A DNA stretch of 64,000 bases from Parvularcula sp. BBD 1991-13 (GTDB lineage Bacteria; Pseudomonadota; Alphaproteobacteria; Caulobacterales; Parvularculaceae): NCBI GenBank assembly GCA_001657385.1, contig LYSZ01000001.1, positions 496,001-560,000 of the forward strand, read 5' to 3'. A model generated the notes under the pieces. The model ran no database searches. It had not been told where the DNA came from and saw only the letters and a program-made list of their open reading frames with translations. The translations under genes were made by a program, and so were the position numbers. How positions within the stretch are numbered: the stretch's first letter is position 1; the number at the start of each line of letters is the position of its first letter. Of the stretch, positions 1 through 8,481 are shown in pieces.

Positions 1-2440
1 TCGAGTCGAGGAATTCGCCGGCGTAGTTGTAGGAGACGCGGACTTCGAACTCGTCCGTCTGATAATAGCCGGTGATGTTGCCGATCAGATCCGGTTGCTG
101 GAACAGGCCCTCTTCGACGGTGGAGCCGTCCGCCAGCGGAATGTCGAACTCGGTATCCACGTAAGTCACGTTGCCGACGAAACCGAAGCCGTTAAACGGC
201 GCCGGCAGGAAGTCGAAACGCTGCTGGTACTGGGCTTCCAGGCCGAGAATGCGCGCATCCGCGGCGTTGAGGGGCTGGGTGATGTCGACATCGGTGACCA
301 GCGGATCGAGCAGGGAGCGCACATCCGACGGCAGGGTGGCGACGTCGACGCCGAGCCGCGAGCCGGTGAAGATCTCGTTGCCGATATCCTTGTAGAAGCC
401 GCCGACGGCGAAAACGCCGTTGCCCGGCAGATACCACTCCAGCGACACGTCCACGTTGTTGGAGGTGCGCGCCTCCAGGTCCGGATTGCCGAAGCTGATG
501 GTCTGGTTGGTTCCGGAGACGTCGCCGACGCTGAGCCCGGCCGCAAGGTCGGAAATGTCCGGCCGTCCGATGGTCTGGGTGAAGGCCGCGCGCGCGACGA
601 AGTTCTGCGTCACGTCCCAGCGGATCTGCGCGTTGCCGAGAACGTTCGTATAGTCGCCTTCGACGCCGACAGGCGAATTGATGTCCTGGCCCTCGAAGGA
701 CGTGTTCTCCACGCGCACGCCGCCGGAGAAGGTCCACGCGCCGCTGCGCCACACGCCCATGGCGTAGCCGCCGAAGATCTCTTCCTCGGCGTCGAAGCCG
801 AAGTTGCGGAGCGTGCCGGAGAACGTGTCGCGGTTGTCGTTGAAGAACGCCGTCGCGCCCAGATCGTCGACGCGGAACGGGAAGCGCTGGCCGCCCTGAA
901 TGTCGACGTCGTTGAGCTGAAGGTTGACGACATCGGCGAGGGTGTAGTCGAGCGAGGTCGAGAAGCCGGTGAAGGCCGTGCGTTCCTCGCGCTCGCGGTT
1001 GCGATAGACCCCGCCGGCCTTGAGCGTCAGCTCGCCGCCCGCAAACGCCGTTTCATAGGTCGCGTTCGGAACGATCTCGATGATGTCCTCGTCCGTGGAC
1101 CGGTCGAGCACGCCCCGGCTGCCATGGACGTAGTTCGCGGGATCGAAGAAGCCTTCCGGGTCCAGCGGCGTGAAGTTCGGGAAGAAGGTCGAATTGTCGA
1201 AGAACGCGCCGAAGGAGGTGTCGGTGGAAAACGATTCCGTCGCCTCCGGATTGTCGAGCCCGCCGCCGGAATAGACGAACTGGGCATCGAAGGTGAGATT
1301 CGGGGACGCCTGCCATTCCATGAAGGCGCGGCCGTTGTAGATCGTCCGGTCGATGGTGAACCGGCCGAGGCCGACAATGCCGAAGCCCGTGTCGGTTACG
1401 CCCGTGGTCGCCGTCTGGTCCGTGATCAGGGACGGTTGCGTCTGGCTGCCGCTGGTTCCAAGCTCGTAGCGGAATTCGTCGCGGCGTTCGTCGTCGTTGA
1501 ACTCGGCGTAAAAGCCGGTGAGGTCCACGCGGAACGTATCGGACGGGCGCCATTCCAGCCGTCCGTGTCCGGAGATCTGACGGCGGTTGTTGTTGTAGAA
1601 GAACAGGCGGTTGTTGGTGGGCGTAACGATGCCGTTGCCGGCGCCGAGGCCGACATTGTTGCCTGCGGCGTCGAATTCGGTGTAGTCCGCGTCGTCCACC
1701 TCGACCTGCGGGATCTCGAAGGCGCGGCGGCTGTAGTTGAAGCCGAGCACGATGCCGAACTGTTCGTCAGGGCCGAAGCGCGTGCCCGCCGCGCCGTTGA
1801 CCCGATAGGGCAGGAGGCCGTCCGTGTCCTCGCTGAAAAGCGCGCCGCCGTCGCCGTTCTGACCGACATGGCCGATAAAGCCCTGGCCGTAGAAGAACGG
1901 CGCGTCCTCGGTGAACGCGCTGCGGGTGATGAGGTTGATGGTGCCGCCGATGGCGTTCGGGTCCTGGTCCGCGGTCGGCGTTTTGACGACCTGAAGTTCG
2001 GCGAGCATCGACGCGGGGATGATGTCGAGCGGCACCAGACGCGTGCCGCGCTCCGGCGAGGCGACGATGCCGCCGTCGATGATCACGCGGTTGAACGTGC
2101 CGTTGAGGCCGCGGATGACGGGAAAGCGCGGCTCGCCCTGGTCTTCCTGCACGTTGACGCCTGGAATGCGGCGCAGGGCGCCCGCAGTGTCGAGATCGGG
2201 CAGGCGGCCGACATCGTCCTGGGAAATGCCGTCGAGGATCTGCAGGCTCCGGCGCTTGGACTCGATGGCGCGCTGCTGCGACAGGCTCGATCCGTAAACG
2301 ACGATTTCATCGACGCTTTCCGTTTCGGCGGTGTCCGTCTCCGCGGACTGCGCAAGCGCCGCAGGCATGCCGAGCGCGATCGCGGCGGCGCAGCCGAAAA
2401 GCGCGGTGTTGAGGTCTGAAAGTTGACGTGTCTTGGACAA
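1..2440 (-). CDS. TonB-dependent receptor, Caulobacter/Xanthomonas type (partial, C-terminus beyond window)
   Basis: An open frame of 813 codons enters from the left edge on the minus strand. The chosen start is TTG at 2440-2438, 6 nt after an AAAGGAGAG ribosome site; no ATG fits as well. Residues 1-30 form a signal peptide (cleavage after ALA), followed by the TonB-box-like DEIVVYG at 44-50. The plug domain carries the hallmarks LPDLDTAGALRRIPGVNV, an IRGLN motif and KTPTADQDPNAIGGTINL. These are typical of the outer-membrane receptor family described in Caulobacter and Xanthomonas, which usually imports oligosaccharides or other large substrates using TonB energy. The rest reads as beta-barrel strands. 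It lies downstream of a solute-binding lipoprotein and a ROK regulator, which favours a carbohydrate substrate. The substrate itself cannot be read from sequence. Confidence 0.93.
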   Translation of the reverse strand, partial: MSKTRQLSDLNTALFGCAAAIALGMPAALAQSAETDTAETESVDEIVVYGSSLSQQRAIESKRRSLQILDGISQDDVGRLPDLDTAGALRRIPGVNVQEDQGEPRFPVIRGLNGTFNRVIIDGGIVASPERGTRLVPLDIIPASMLAELQVVKTPTADQDPNAIGGTINLITRSAFTEDAPFFYGQGFIGHVGQNGDGGALFSEDTDGLLPYRVNGAAGTRFGPDEQFGIVLGFNYSRRAFEIPQVEVDDADYTEFDAAGNNVGLGAGNGIVTPTNNRLFFYNNNRRQISGHGRLEWRPSDTFRVDLTGFYAEFNDDERRDEFRYELGTSGSQTQPSLITDQTATTGVTDTGFGIVGLGRFTIDRTIYNGRAFMEWQASPNLTFDAQFVYSGGGLDNPEATESFSTDTSFGAFFDNSTFFPNFTPLDPEGFFDPANYVHGSRGVLDRSTDEDIIEIVPNATYETAFAGGELTLKAGGVYRNREREERTAFTGFSTSLDYTLADVVNLQLNDVDIQGGQRFPFRVDDLGATAFFNDNRDTFSGTLRNFGFDAEEEIFGGYAMGVWRSGAWTFSGGVRVENTSFEGQDINSPVGVEGDYTNVLGNAQIRWDVTQNFVARAAFTQTIGRPDISDLAAGLSVGDVSGTNQTISFGNPDLEARTSNNVDVSLEWYLPGNGVFAVGGFYKDIGNEIFTGSRLGVDVATLPSDVRSLLDPLVTDVDITQPLNAADARILGLEAQYQQRFDFLPAPFNGFGFVGNVTYVDTEFDIPLADGSTVEEGLFQQPDLIGNITGYYQTDEFEVRVSYNYAGEFLDS

Positions 2441-2605
2441 GAGGGTCTCTCCTTTGGTTGGCGTGACAGCGTAAAAGTTTTTGTACGGTTTGTTGTTGAG
2501 GCGGCGTGTTCCGGAAAATGCGCAAAGCCTTCCCGTTCGCCGGCTGCGGTGCGTCGGCGATCCGTATACGGCTGGCGATGTTCGGTCCGCCCCAATTACG
2601 GTTCC

Positions 2606-2628
2606 GGCCTGACGCCCCGGGTCAGGCC
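2606..2628 (-). terminator. Hairpin overlapping the 3' end of the solute-binding protein gene
   Basis: A perfect 8-bp stem (GGCCTGAC / GTCAGGCC) with a 7-nt loop overlaps the stop codon of the solute-binding protein gene. There is no T-run after it, so it is a weak terminator at best. It may instead be an mRNA 3'-end or processing structure between the two minus-strand genes. Confidence 0.35.
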
Positions 2629-4004
2629 GTTTCGCGAAAATCCTCCCCAAGTTCAGTGATGAAGTCGCGCATCGCCATCTCGGCGGCGGCGCGCGGCGAC
2701 TTGCGTCCCGTTTCGACGCTTTCAACGCCGCGAAACAGAATTTCTGTATACTGTCCTATTTTCCGGTGGCTCGGCATGAAAACGGCGTGCGGGAGCAGGC
2801 GCGCCGCCGCCGCGCTTTCCCAGCGCGCGGCCTGCGCTTTTCGGGCGTCGGCATGGACGCCGAGCATGCGCGAATGGGCCGCCGCCTGGCGGTTCAGGTC
2901 GGGGCTGATGGCGTGTCCGATCAGGCGGACGGCGAGATCGCGCCTGCGGGTCTGCGCACTGACGCCGTAGACGAAGGGGTGAGAAAAGTTCACCGGCGCG
3001 CCGCCATGATCGGCCGGCGGCATGTTCAGCCACGCGATCGAGCGGAAGTAGCTTTCCGGATTGTCGTCGACCATGCCGGAAGCGATCTGCCGGCGCACGT
3101 CCCAGATGCCGTGCACCTTGATGAAGGCGCGTTCCTCGACAAAGGCGGCGTTGATGGCCGACCATGTCATGGCCGTGTTGTGCGCCGGAGTGACGCCCTT
3201 CGCCACATTGTCGGCGACGCTTTTGAACATGGCGCGCAGGATGCGGGGCGCGGCCTGAAGGCGTCCGTCGGCCCCGAGCGCTTCGCCGCCATGGGCGCGC
3301 ATCAGCATCAGCCATTCCGCGCCGCCGTCCGGCCGGTGCAGGATGCCGTACTGCGCCGCGCCCGCGCGGACCACCTCGCCGGCGAGATCCGACAGATCGG
3401 CGAGGGTGAACGCGCCCGCGTCGATCATGGCGCCGATGGAGTCGATAAAACCTTCGCTCTTGCCGATCCGGCGCAGCATGTCCTTGTTGAGGAAGAGCAT
3501 GCGCACTTCGGTATCCATGGGCGCCCCGACCACGGCCCCCTCATGGGACGCCGCCCGCCACAGGGACGGGGCGACGCCGTCGAACAGGGCCGCGCTGGCG
3601 GCGATTTCCGCGTCCAGCGGCGCGGCGAAACGGTAGGACGCCAGCAGCCCGGCGAAGACGTGGCCGGCGATGAAAATGTCCGGCCCCTTGCCCACCGCGA
3701 AGGCGCGCATCAGCGTTTCAAAGTCGGACGCGTAATCCCGCGCGGCGGAGGTCCGCAGGCGGAGCGTTACGCGCTCACGCGCGCCTTGCCCGGCGAGGGC
3801 GGCGTTCAGGCGTTCCGCGCCGGCAAGAAGATTGAGCCCGCGATGGGGCGTGTTGCGGTCCGCTTTCGCCCATGCGGTGAGGACCACGCGGTGCGAGGCG
3901 TCCGCCGCCTCGCCGGCGGCGCCGGTCCGTTCGGGCGCGCAGCCCAGGGCGGCCGCGCCCAGCCCGGCGGATAAGCCATTCGCAAGAAAAGCGCGTCTGC
4001 GCAT
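2622..4004 (-). CDS. Extracellular solute-binding lipoprotein (ABC sugar-binding type)
   Basis: 460 residues from the ATG at 4004. An upstream in-frame ATG at 4070 was rejected because only the 4004 start places an export signal at the N-terminus: twin-arginine RRRAFL followed by a lipobox ALGC with Cys22. The body has the layout of family-1 extracellular solute-binding proteins (periplasmic sugar binders), including GPDIFIAGH, an NKDML motif after a PMDTEVRML strand, and a C-terminal half rich in Trp and aromatic residues. It is therefore predicted to be a Tat-exported, membrane-anchored periplasmic binding protein. No ABC permease lies beside it, so it would need a transporter encoded elsewhere or may sense rather than transport. 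It shares an intergenic operator region with the divergent ROK gene. Confidence 0.8.
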   Translation of the reverse strand: MRRRAFLANGLSAGLGAAALGCAPERTGAAGEAADASHRVVLTAWAKADRNTPHRGLNLLAGAERLNAALAGQGARERVTLRLRTSAARDYASDFETLMRAFAVGKGPDIFIAGHVFAGLLASYRFAAPLDAEIAASAALFDGVAPSLWRAASHEGAVVGAPMDTEVRMLFLNKDMLRRIGKSEGFIDSIGAMIDAGAFTLADLSDLAGEVVRAGAAQYGILHRPDGGAEWLMLMRAHGGEALGADGRLQAAPRILRAMFKSVADNVAKGVTPAHNTAMTWSAINAAFVEERAFIKVHGIWDVRRQIASGMVDDNPESYFRSIAWLNMPPADHGGAPVNFSHPFVYGVSAQTRRRDLAVRLIGHAISPDLNRQAAAHSRMLGVHADARKAQAARWESAAAARLLPHAVFMPSHRKIGQYTEILFRGVESVETGRKSPRAAAEMAMRDFITELGEDFRETA

Positions 4005-4069
4005 CGCGGTCGCCCCAACGAACCGCCCGAAGACGATTCTCCCCAAAATGGCGCTTTCGGCGCCTCCCA

Positions 4070-4107
4070 ATAATTATTTTATTAACTTCATTAAATAAAA
4101 GAATTAT
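4070..4107. promoter_or_regulatory. Palindromic operator, ROK/NagC-Mlc type
   Basis: The inverted repeat ATAATTATTTTATT (4070-4083) and AATAAAAGAATTAT (4094-4107) is separated by 10 bp and matches at 13 of 14 positions. It is strikingly AT-rich in a GC-rich window and lies between the divergent solute-binding protein and ROK regulator genes. TTATTTT/AAAATAA half-sites are the known recognition style of NagC/Mlc-like ROK repressors. Binding by the adjacent regulator is inferred. Confidence 0.7.
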
Positions 4108-4226
4108 GACATACTGCGATCTTTCGTTGCGTCGGGTGCGGAGTCGCTGTGGCTCCAAGGTGCGGTCGCGTCCGGTCGTTGCGCCGATTGGCGAGTAAAG
4201 AGAAGAAAGAAAGGCGTCTCGCGGTG

Positions 4227-5339
4227 ATGCGTGCCAAAGCCATGGTCCTGGAACTCAATCCCAGTCAGAAATCGGCCCTTGCGCAGATTCGCGCCCGCCA
4301 CGCGGCTTCGCGCAGCGAACTTGCCCAGGCCATCGGCGTCAGCGCGCCGGCCATGACCAAGATCGCCCGCGATCTCATGGACATGGGCCTCGCCGTTGAA
4401 GGGGAGCGTACGGACAATCCCCGCGGCGCGCCGTCCACCAAGCTGACCCTGGCGCCGGACGGGGCGTTCAGCCTCGGCGTTTTCGTCGAGATTGACGCGC
4501 TGTCCTTCGCGCTCCTGGATTTGAGCGGCAAGACGCTGTGGCAGGAGCGCACCGCCGCCGACAACGCCGACCCGGCCGACACGGTCGCGCGGATCGCGAA
4601 ACGCGCGGCGTCCGTCGCCGCGGACCGCATCGCCTCGCCCGAGCGCCTGCTCGGACTCGGCGTCGCGGCGTCCGGCGCGTTCGTCGAGGATCGGCGCACT
4701 TTCGCGACGCCGCGCGGCATGGAGCGCTGGCGCAGCGTCGATGTCGCCAAGCTGATGGAGGCGGCCGTCGGGCGCCGGGTGATCCTGGAAAACGACGCCA
4801 CCGCGGCGGCGCTGGGGGAGTTGCTGATCGCCGGCGGGGGCGCGCCGCAATCCTACTTCTACATCTATTTCGGCAACGGTCTCGGCGCGGGACACATTCT
4901 GAACGGCCAGGCGGTTCGCGGCGCTTTCGGCAACGCCGGCGAAATCGGCATGCTCGCCCTGCCGCCGCTCGCCCGGCCGACCCTGAAAAGCCTGTCGGAG
5001 CGCTTTGGGCGCCCGCTGGGCGAGATATCGCCTGCCGATGTCGAGGCGATGTTCGAGGCCGGCCGCGAGGATTTCATGACCTGGCTGGACGAGGGCGTCG
5101 ACAATCTGCAAACGCCGCTGCGCGCGGTGATCGCGCTGATCGATCCGGACACGATCCTTTTGGGCGGGCGGATGCCGCGATGCGTGCTCGATTACGTCGC
5201 CGGCAAGCTGAAGGCGCCCGCCGCCTGCCGCAGCGCTTTCGGGCTGCCGTCCGCGACCATCGCGCTGGCGCAGGTGAACGGCGCCGACGCGGCGGTGTAT
5301 GGCGCGGCGTCGCTGCCCCTGCTTGAACTGACGGCCTGA
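4227..5339 (+). CDS. ROK-family transcriptional regulator
   Basis: 370 residues from the ATG at 4227; GTG 4224 is also possible. A GAAAGAAAGG site lies upstream at about 4204-4213. The N-terminus is a winged helix-turn-helix (HAASRSELAQAIGVSAPAMT, about residues 22-41) followed by a ROK sugar-kinase-like domain with LENDATAAALGE, GNGLGAGHI and FGNAGEIGM. The zinc-binding Cys cluster and the GxHxEH motif of classical ROK sugar kinases are not evident, so it probably senses a sugar ligand without phosphorylating it. It is divergent from the solute-binding protein gene and flanks the palindrome at 4070-4107, the expected layout for a local repressor of the receptor/binding-protein locus. Confidence 0.88.
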   Translation: MRAKAMVLELNPSQKSALAQIRARHAASRSELAQAIGVSAPAMTKIARDLMDMGLAVEGERTDNPRGAPSTKLTLAPDGAFSLGVFVEIDALSFALLDLSGKTLWQERTAADNADPADTVARIAKRAASVAADRIASPERLLGLGVAASGAFVEDRRTFATPRGMERWRSVDVAKLMEAAVGRRVILENDATAAALGELLIAGGGAPQSYFYIYFGNGLGAGHILNGQAVRGAFGNAGEIGMLALPPLARPTLKSLSERFGRPLGEISPADVEAMFEAGREDFMTWLDEGVDNLQTPLRAVIALIDPDTILLGGRMPRCVLDYVAGKLKAPAACRSAFGLPSATIALAQVNGADAAVYGAASLPLLELTA

Positions 5340-5353
5340 CGCGCGCGGCCGGT

Positions 5354-5827
5354 TCAGGCGCGAAAGGCTTCGAGCGGCCTTGCGCTTGCGGCGTCGTAAA
5401 GTTCCACGGGCGGCGGTTTGATCTCCAGCCCGATGGCGGAAAACCGACGCGCGAGAGAGCTCGCCGCCTCGCCGGCCGCGTCGCCGTCGCGCCGCGCCAG
5501 CAGCCAGAGCAGGTGAGCGTCGCGGCGGCCGATATCGCCGGCCTGCGCCGCGGCGAGGACCGCGACAATGCTCAACTCGTCGCAGGTGACGCCGCAGCAG
5601 CCCGGCGCGCCAAGACAGATGCGCCGCCGTCCGGCAGAGCCGATCAGCCTGGCGAAGACGAGGACGGCGCAGCGGGCCTGCGCGCCATGCGCGCCGAAGA
5701 CGGCGTCGTAGCCCCGGGCCAGCGCCCCGCAATCGAGATGGCCGATGGCCGCGGCGCGAAACCCCCAAAGAGCGTAGCCCGCGCCGCATCCGAGTTGTGA
5801 AAGGCTGGTAGAGGAAACAAATGTCAT
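5354..5827 (-). CDS. Small Cys-containing protein of unknown function
   Basis: 157 residues from the ATG at 5827; a longer reading from 6049 would run through the Fur-like box and is unlikely. I do not recognise the family. The sequence has no signal peptide, an N-terminal segment with GCGAGYALWGF, and a central stretch ICLGAPGCCGVTCDE with four cysteines, followed by a helical part ending in HLLWLLARR. The Cys cluster could bind metal or haem, but this is a guess. It is transcribed away from the PrnB-like gene, with a Fur-like box about 95 bp upstream of its start, so iron-responsive expression is plausible. No strong Shine-Dalgarno is visible. Confidence 0.6.
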   Translation of the reverse strand: MTFVSSTSLSQLGCGAGYALWGFRAAAIGHLDCGALARGYDAVFGAHGAQARCAVLVFARLIGSAGRRRICLGAPGCCGVTCDELSIVAVLAAAQAGDIGRRDAHLLWLLARRDGDAAGEAASSLARRFSAIGLEIKPPPVELYDAASARPLEAFRA

Positions 5828-5921
5828 GGGTTCGTTCCGGCTTTGCGTCGAGGCTGGCGCTGTAAGATCTGGCGATGTGGGATTCGACGTTTCAGGAACA
5901 CTGGCATGGCCCGCCCTTAAA

Positions 5922-5936
5922 TGCAAATGATTATCA
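5922..5936. promoter_or_regulatory. Fur-box-like site
   Basis: TGCAAATGATTATCA matches the 7-1-7 Fur consensus (TGATAAT-N-ATTATCA) at all but two of the 14 specified positions. It sits in an AT-rich pocket between two divergent genes. Control of either or both genes by Fur or another iron regulator is inferred. Confidence 0.55.
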
Positions 5937-6047
5937 ATATTAAATATTACCCGTTGTCCTTTCAGCCGATCCGTTTGATGGTCGCTCTCGCTGGCGCCAG
6001 GCCGACGGCCGCGCGCCGGCGCATCCGTAAGACGGGAGAACGCCTTC

Positions 6048-7235
6048 ATGAGCAGCGCCGCCAGCGCCTTCGATCAGTGGATCCGCAGCGAGTTCGTCGA
6101 CCTGAACACCGCGCTGGAGGAACTCTATTTCGCGCAGGACGACCGCGCGCGGGTGGAGGGGATCGGCGACGATCTGAAACGGGACCTGCTGCGAAAAGGT
6201 CGTGCGCTGATCGCGCCTCTTGTTGCGGAAGGCAACACCGAACGGCGTTTCGATTCCGCCTTTGACGTTCTCGGCAATCTCGGGATCTATCTCGGCGCCT
6301 TGCGGCGTCACGAATTGACCAATCCCGATCGGGAAACCGAATCGCCGTTCATGGACTGCTCCGCCCTCGGCATGCATATCGCCGCGTCGATCGGCGTCGC
6401 GCCGCGTTTCACCTCAGCCCATCTCGGAACCCATAACCGCGCCGTCAACGGGGTGCAGAAGAGCTTTACCCGGCTGGCGGACGAGCGCCTCTTCATCGAC
6501 GCCAACCTCTTCGGCGTGCTGGGCTATAAAAGCGCCGGCGCGGCGCTGATGCGCATCCCCGCGATCGGCGTTTCCGCGCCGGCGGCCGCGCTCCTCCTGC
6601 GCGAGGCGAAAGCCGCGCTGGAGGCGGTGATCCGCCACAACAAAACCCTTTATGACGAGCTTGACGCGGATCGCTTTTTCTACAGCGTGCGCCCTTATTA
6701 CAAACCCTACCGCGTCGGCAGGACCGTCTATCGCGGCGTCAACGCCGGCGATTTCGCGGAAATCAACGAGATCGATCTCCTTCTCGGCCTGTGCCGGGGA
6801 AACGATCCGTACTACGCGCAGTTGCTGGAGGAAAAGATCCTGTTCATGCCGCCGGAGGACCAGCGCTCCCTGCGACGGTGCCTCGGCATGCGCCCGCTGC
6901 TCGACGAGTTTCTGGAGCTTGTCGAGGCCCATGCCGGCGCGGACTGGTTCCAGGAAAACGCCAGGCTGTTCCTGGAGGTCTGCGAGGCCCATGGCCGGGC
7001 CGCGGCGCAGCATCACAACATGCTGGTGCGGCGCTTCATCGAACGGCCGGCGGGCGAACTCGACGCGACGCATCTCGCCCAGCTGACCGCGAGCGGGCCG
7101 CCCCTCGACGCGCTTGTCGGCGCCTTGCAGGTCCTCCGGGACAAGCGCATGGCCGCGCCCGGCGCCGGGACCGACACGGCCCATGACGACCTGGCGCGCA
7201 TTCGCCAGGCGCTGGCTCGGGGAGGCGCTAGTTGA
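6048..7235 (+). CDS. PrnB/DUF1864-family protein, predicted haem-dependent (IDO/TDO-like fold)
   Basis: 395 residues; ATG 6048 follows a GGGAGAA site at a normal distance. The sequence carries the signature blocks of the PrnB-like family: FVDLNTALEELYFAQ near the N-terminus, RRHE, PRFTSAHLGTHNRAVNG, DADRFFYSVRPYYKPYRVG, YRGVNAGDFAEINEIDLLLG and a late AAAQHHNMLV. The family is related to monodechloroaminopyrrolnitrin synthase and, by fold, to haem tryptophan/indoleamine dioxygenases. His322-His323 in the last block are candidate axial haem ligands. No pyrrolnitrin or other biosynthetic genes are near, so the substrate is unknown. Its 3' end overlaps the convergent HlyD gene by 8 bp. A Fur-like box lies about 110 bp upstream, compatible with a haem- or iron-linked role. 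Confidence 0.8.
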   Translation: MSSAASAFDQWIRSEFVDLNTALEELYFAQDDRARVEGIGDDLKRDLLRKGRALIAPLVAEGNTERRFDSAFDVLGNLGIYLGALRRHELTNPDRETESPFMDCSALGMHIAASIGVAPRFTSAHLGTHNRAVNGVQKSFTRLADERLFIDANLFGVLGYKSAGAALMRIPAIGVSAPAAALLLREAKAALEAVIRHNKTLYDELDADRFFYSVRPYYKPYRVGRTVYRGVNAGDFAEINEIDLLLGLCRGNDPYYAQLLEEKILFMPPEDQRSLRRCLGMRPLLDEFLELVEAHAGADWFQENARLFLEVCEAHGRAAAQHHNMLVRRFIERPAGELDATHLAQLTASGPPLDALVGALQVLRDKRMAAPGAGTDTAHDDLARIRQALARGGAS

Positions 7236-8463
7236 CTTCCCGCGCCTTCACGCGCATCCCGTCCGTCAGACGGTTGCCGGGATAAAGGACGATGCGGTCG
7301 CCCTCGTCCAGGCCGGAGAGAATCTCCGTGTCGAGACCGTTCGACCGCCCGGCCTCGACCGGCGTCAGCCGCGCCCGGCCGTTCTCCACCTTGAACACCG
7401 TCCAGTCCGCGCCGGTGCGGAAGACCGCGCTCGCCGGCGCCTTGAGCGCATTTTCGTCTTCCCAGATGACGGCGCGAATGTTGACGCGGAACCCGTGGCC
7501 GAGCTTTTCATGGGCGCTTTCCGGTCCGGCGAAGTCGATCACGGCGTTGACCCGCTGTTCCTCGACGCCGAGAGCGGAGAATTTCGTGAACCCCCAGGGC
7601 TCGACCCGCTTGACGATCCCTTCGAGGTCCCCGTCGCCGCCCCATTTCTCGATAATCACCCGGTCGCCGGGAGAGACCTTCACGGCGTCTACGGATAAAA
7701 GCTCTGAGACGATTTCGAGATCGCCGCCCGGATCGCCGATTTCGAGGATCGGCGAGCCGGCGCTGACGACGGTTTCGCTTTCCTGGATGACGCGCAGGAT
7801 CAGCCCGGAGACCGGCGCGCGCAAAGGGATCGATTCATGGGGATGCGGATTGTTGAGCCCCAGGGCGATGCGTTCCGCCTCGCTCGGGCTCATCAGGAGC
7901 GCGCGGGCGTTTTCAACGTCCGCCTCGCGCATGGCGACGGCCGCGCGCGCGGTCTCTAGCGCGGCGGCGGCGGCGCGCCACGCCCGCTCGGCGCGGTCGA
8001 GCGCGGCCTGGGAGACGGTGTCGGTTTCGCGCAAGGTGCGCGCGCGCTCCAGCTCGGCGCGGGCGAGATCGGCGTCCGCGTCGGCGCGCTTGACCTCCGC
8101 GCGAGCGAGGGCGAGGGCGGCCTGGCTGGCTTCGAGGGAAGCCTGCGCCTGTTCCTCCGTGCGCACGTCGAGAACGGACGGATCGGCGGGGAGAATGCGC
8201 GCGATCACCGTCTCGGCGCCGGTCACCCGGTCCCCGGGCTCGACGTCGACCCGCAGAAGCCGGCCCGTCACCGGCGCGGAAACGACATAGGCGTCGCGCA
8301 CCCGCGTGCGCGCTTCCTCGTCGACGGTGACCATCATCGGCCCGCGCGTCGCCGCGCCCATATCGACGATCATCGCCCGCGGCGAAAAGCTGTAGACGAG
8401 GAACAGAACGACCAGAAGACCAACGACGCCGATCACCATGGTTCTCGATTTCAATCCGCTCAT
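7228..8463 (-). CDS. HlyD-family periplasmic adaptor (membrane fusion protein)
   Basis: 411 residues. One N-terminal membrane helix (about residues 8-25) anchors a periplasmic protein with the split lipoyl halves (VSAPVTGRLLRVDVEPGDRV near 62-80, LRAPVSGLILRV after the hairpin). Between them is a long Ala/Glu/Arg-rich coiled-coil hairpin (about 105-200), then beta-barrel and membrane-proximal domains ending GNRLTDGMRVKAREV. Such adaptors connect an inner-membrane ABC pump to the envelope. It is the last gene of a three-gene minus-strand operon, 18 bp after the permease, and pairs with that permease and ATPase. The exported substrate is unknown. Confidence 0.92.
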   Translation of the reverse strand: MSGLKSRTMVIGVVGLLVVLFLVYSFSPRAMIVDMGAATRGPMMVTVDEEARTRVRDAYVVSAPVTGRLLRVDVEPGDRVTGAETVIARILPADPSVLDVRTEEQAQASLEASQAALALARAEVKRADADADLARAELERARTLRETDTVSQAALDRAERAWRAAAAALETARAAVAMREADVENARALLMSPSEAERIALGLNNPHPHESIPLRAPVSGLILRVIQESETVVSAGSPILEIGDPGGDLEIVSELLSVDAVKVSPGDRVIIEKWGGDGDLEGIVKRVEPWGFTKFSALGVEEQRVNAVIDFAGPESAHEKLGHGFRVNIRAVIWEDENALKAPASAVFRTGADWTVFKVENGRARLTPVEAGRSNGLDTEILSGLDEGDRIVLYPGNRLTDGMRVKAREVN

Positions 8464-8481
8464 AACGCAGTACCCGTTTTG

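Noticed and set aside
95-2419. A 774-codon plus-strand frame over the TonB receptor
   Set aside because: It is antisense to the receptor, which has a signal peptide, TonB box and plug motifs. The plus frame has no recognisable domain or ribosome site.
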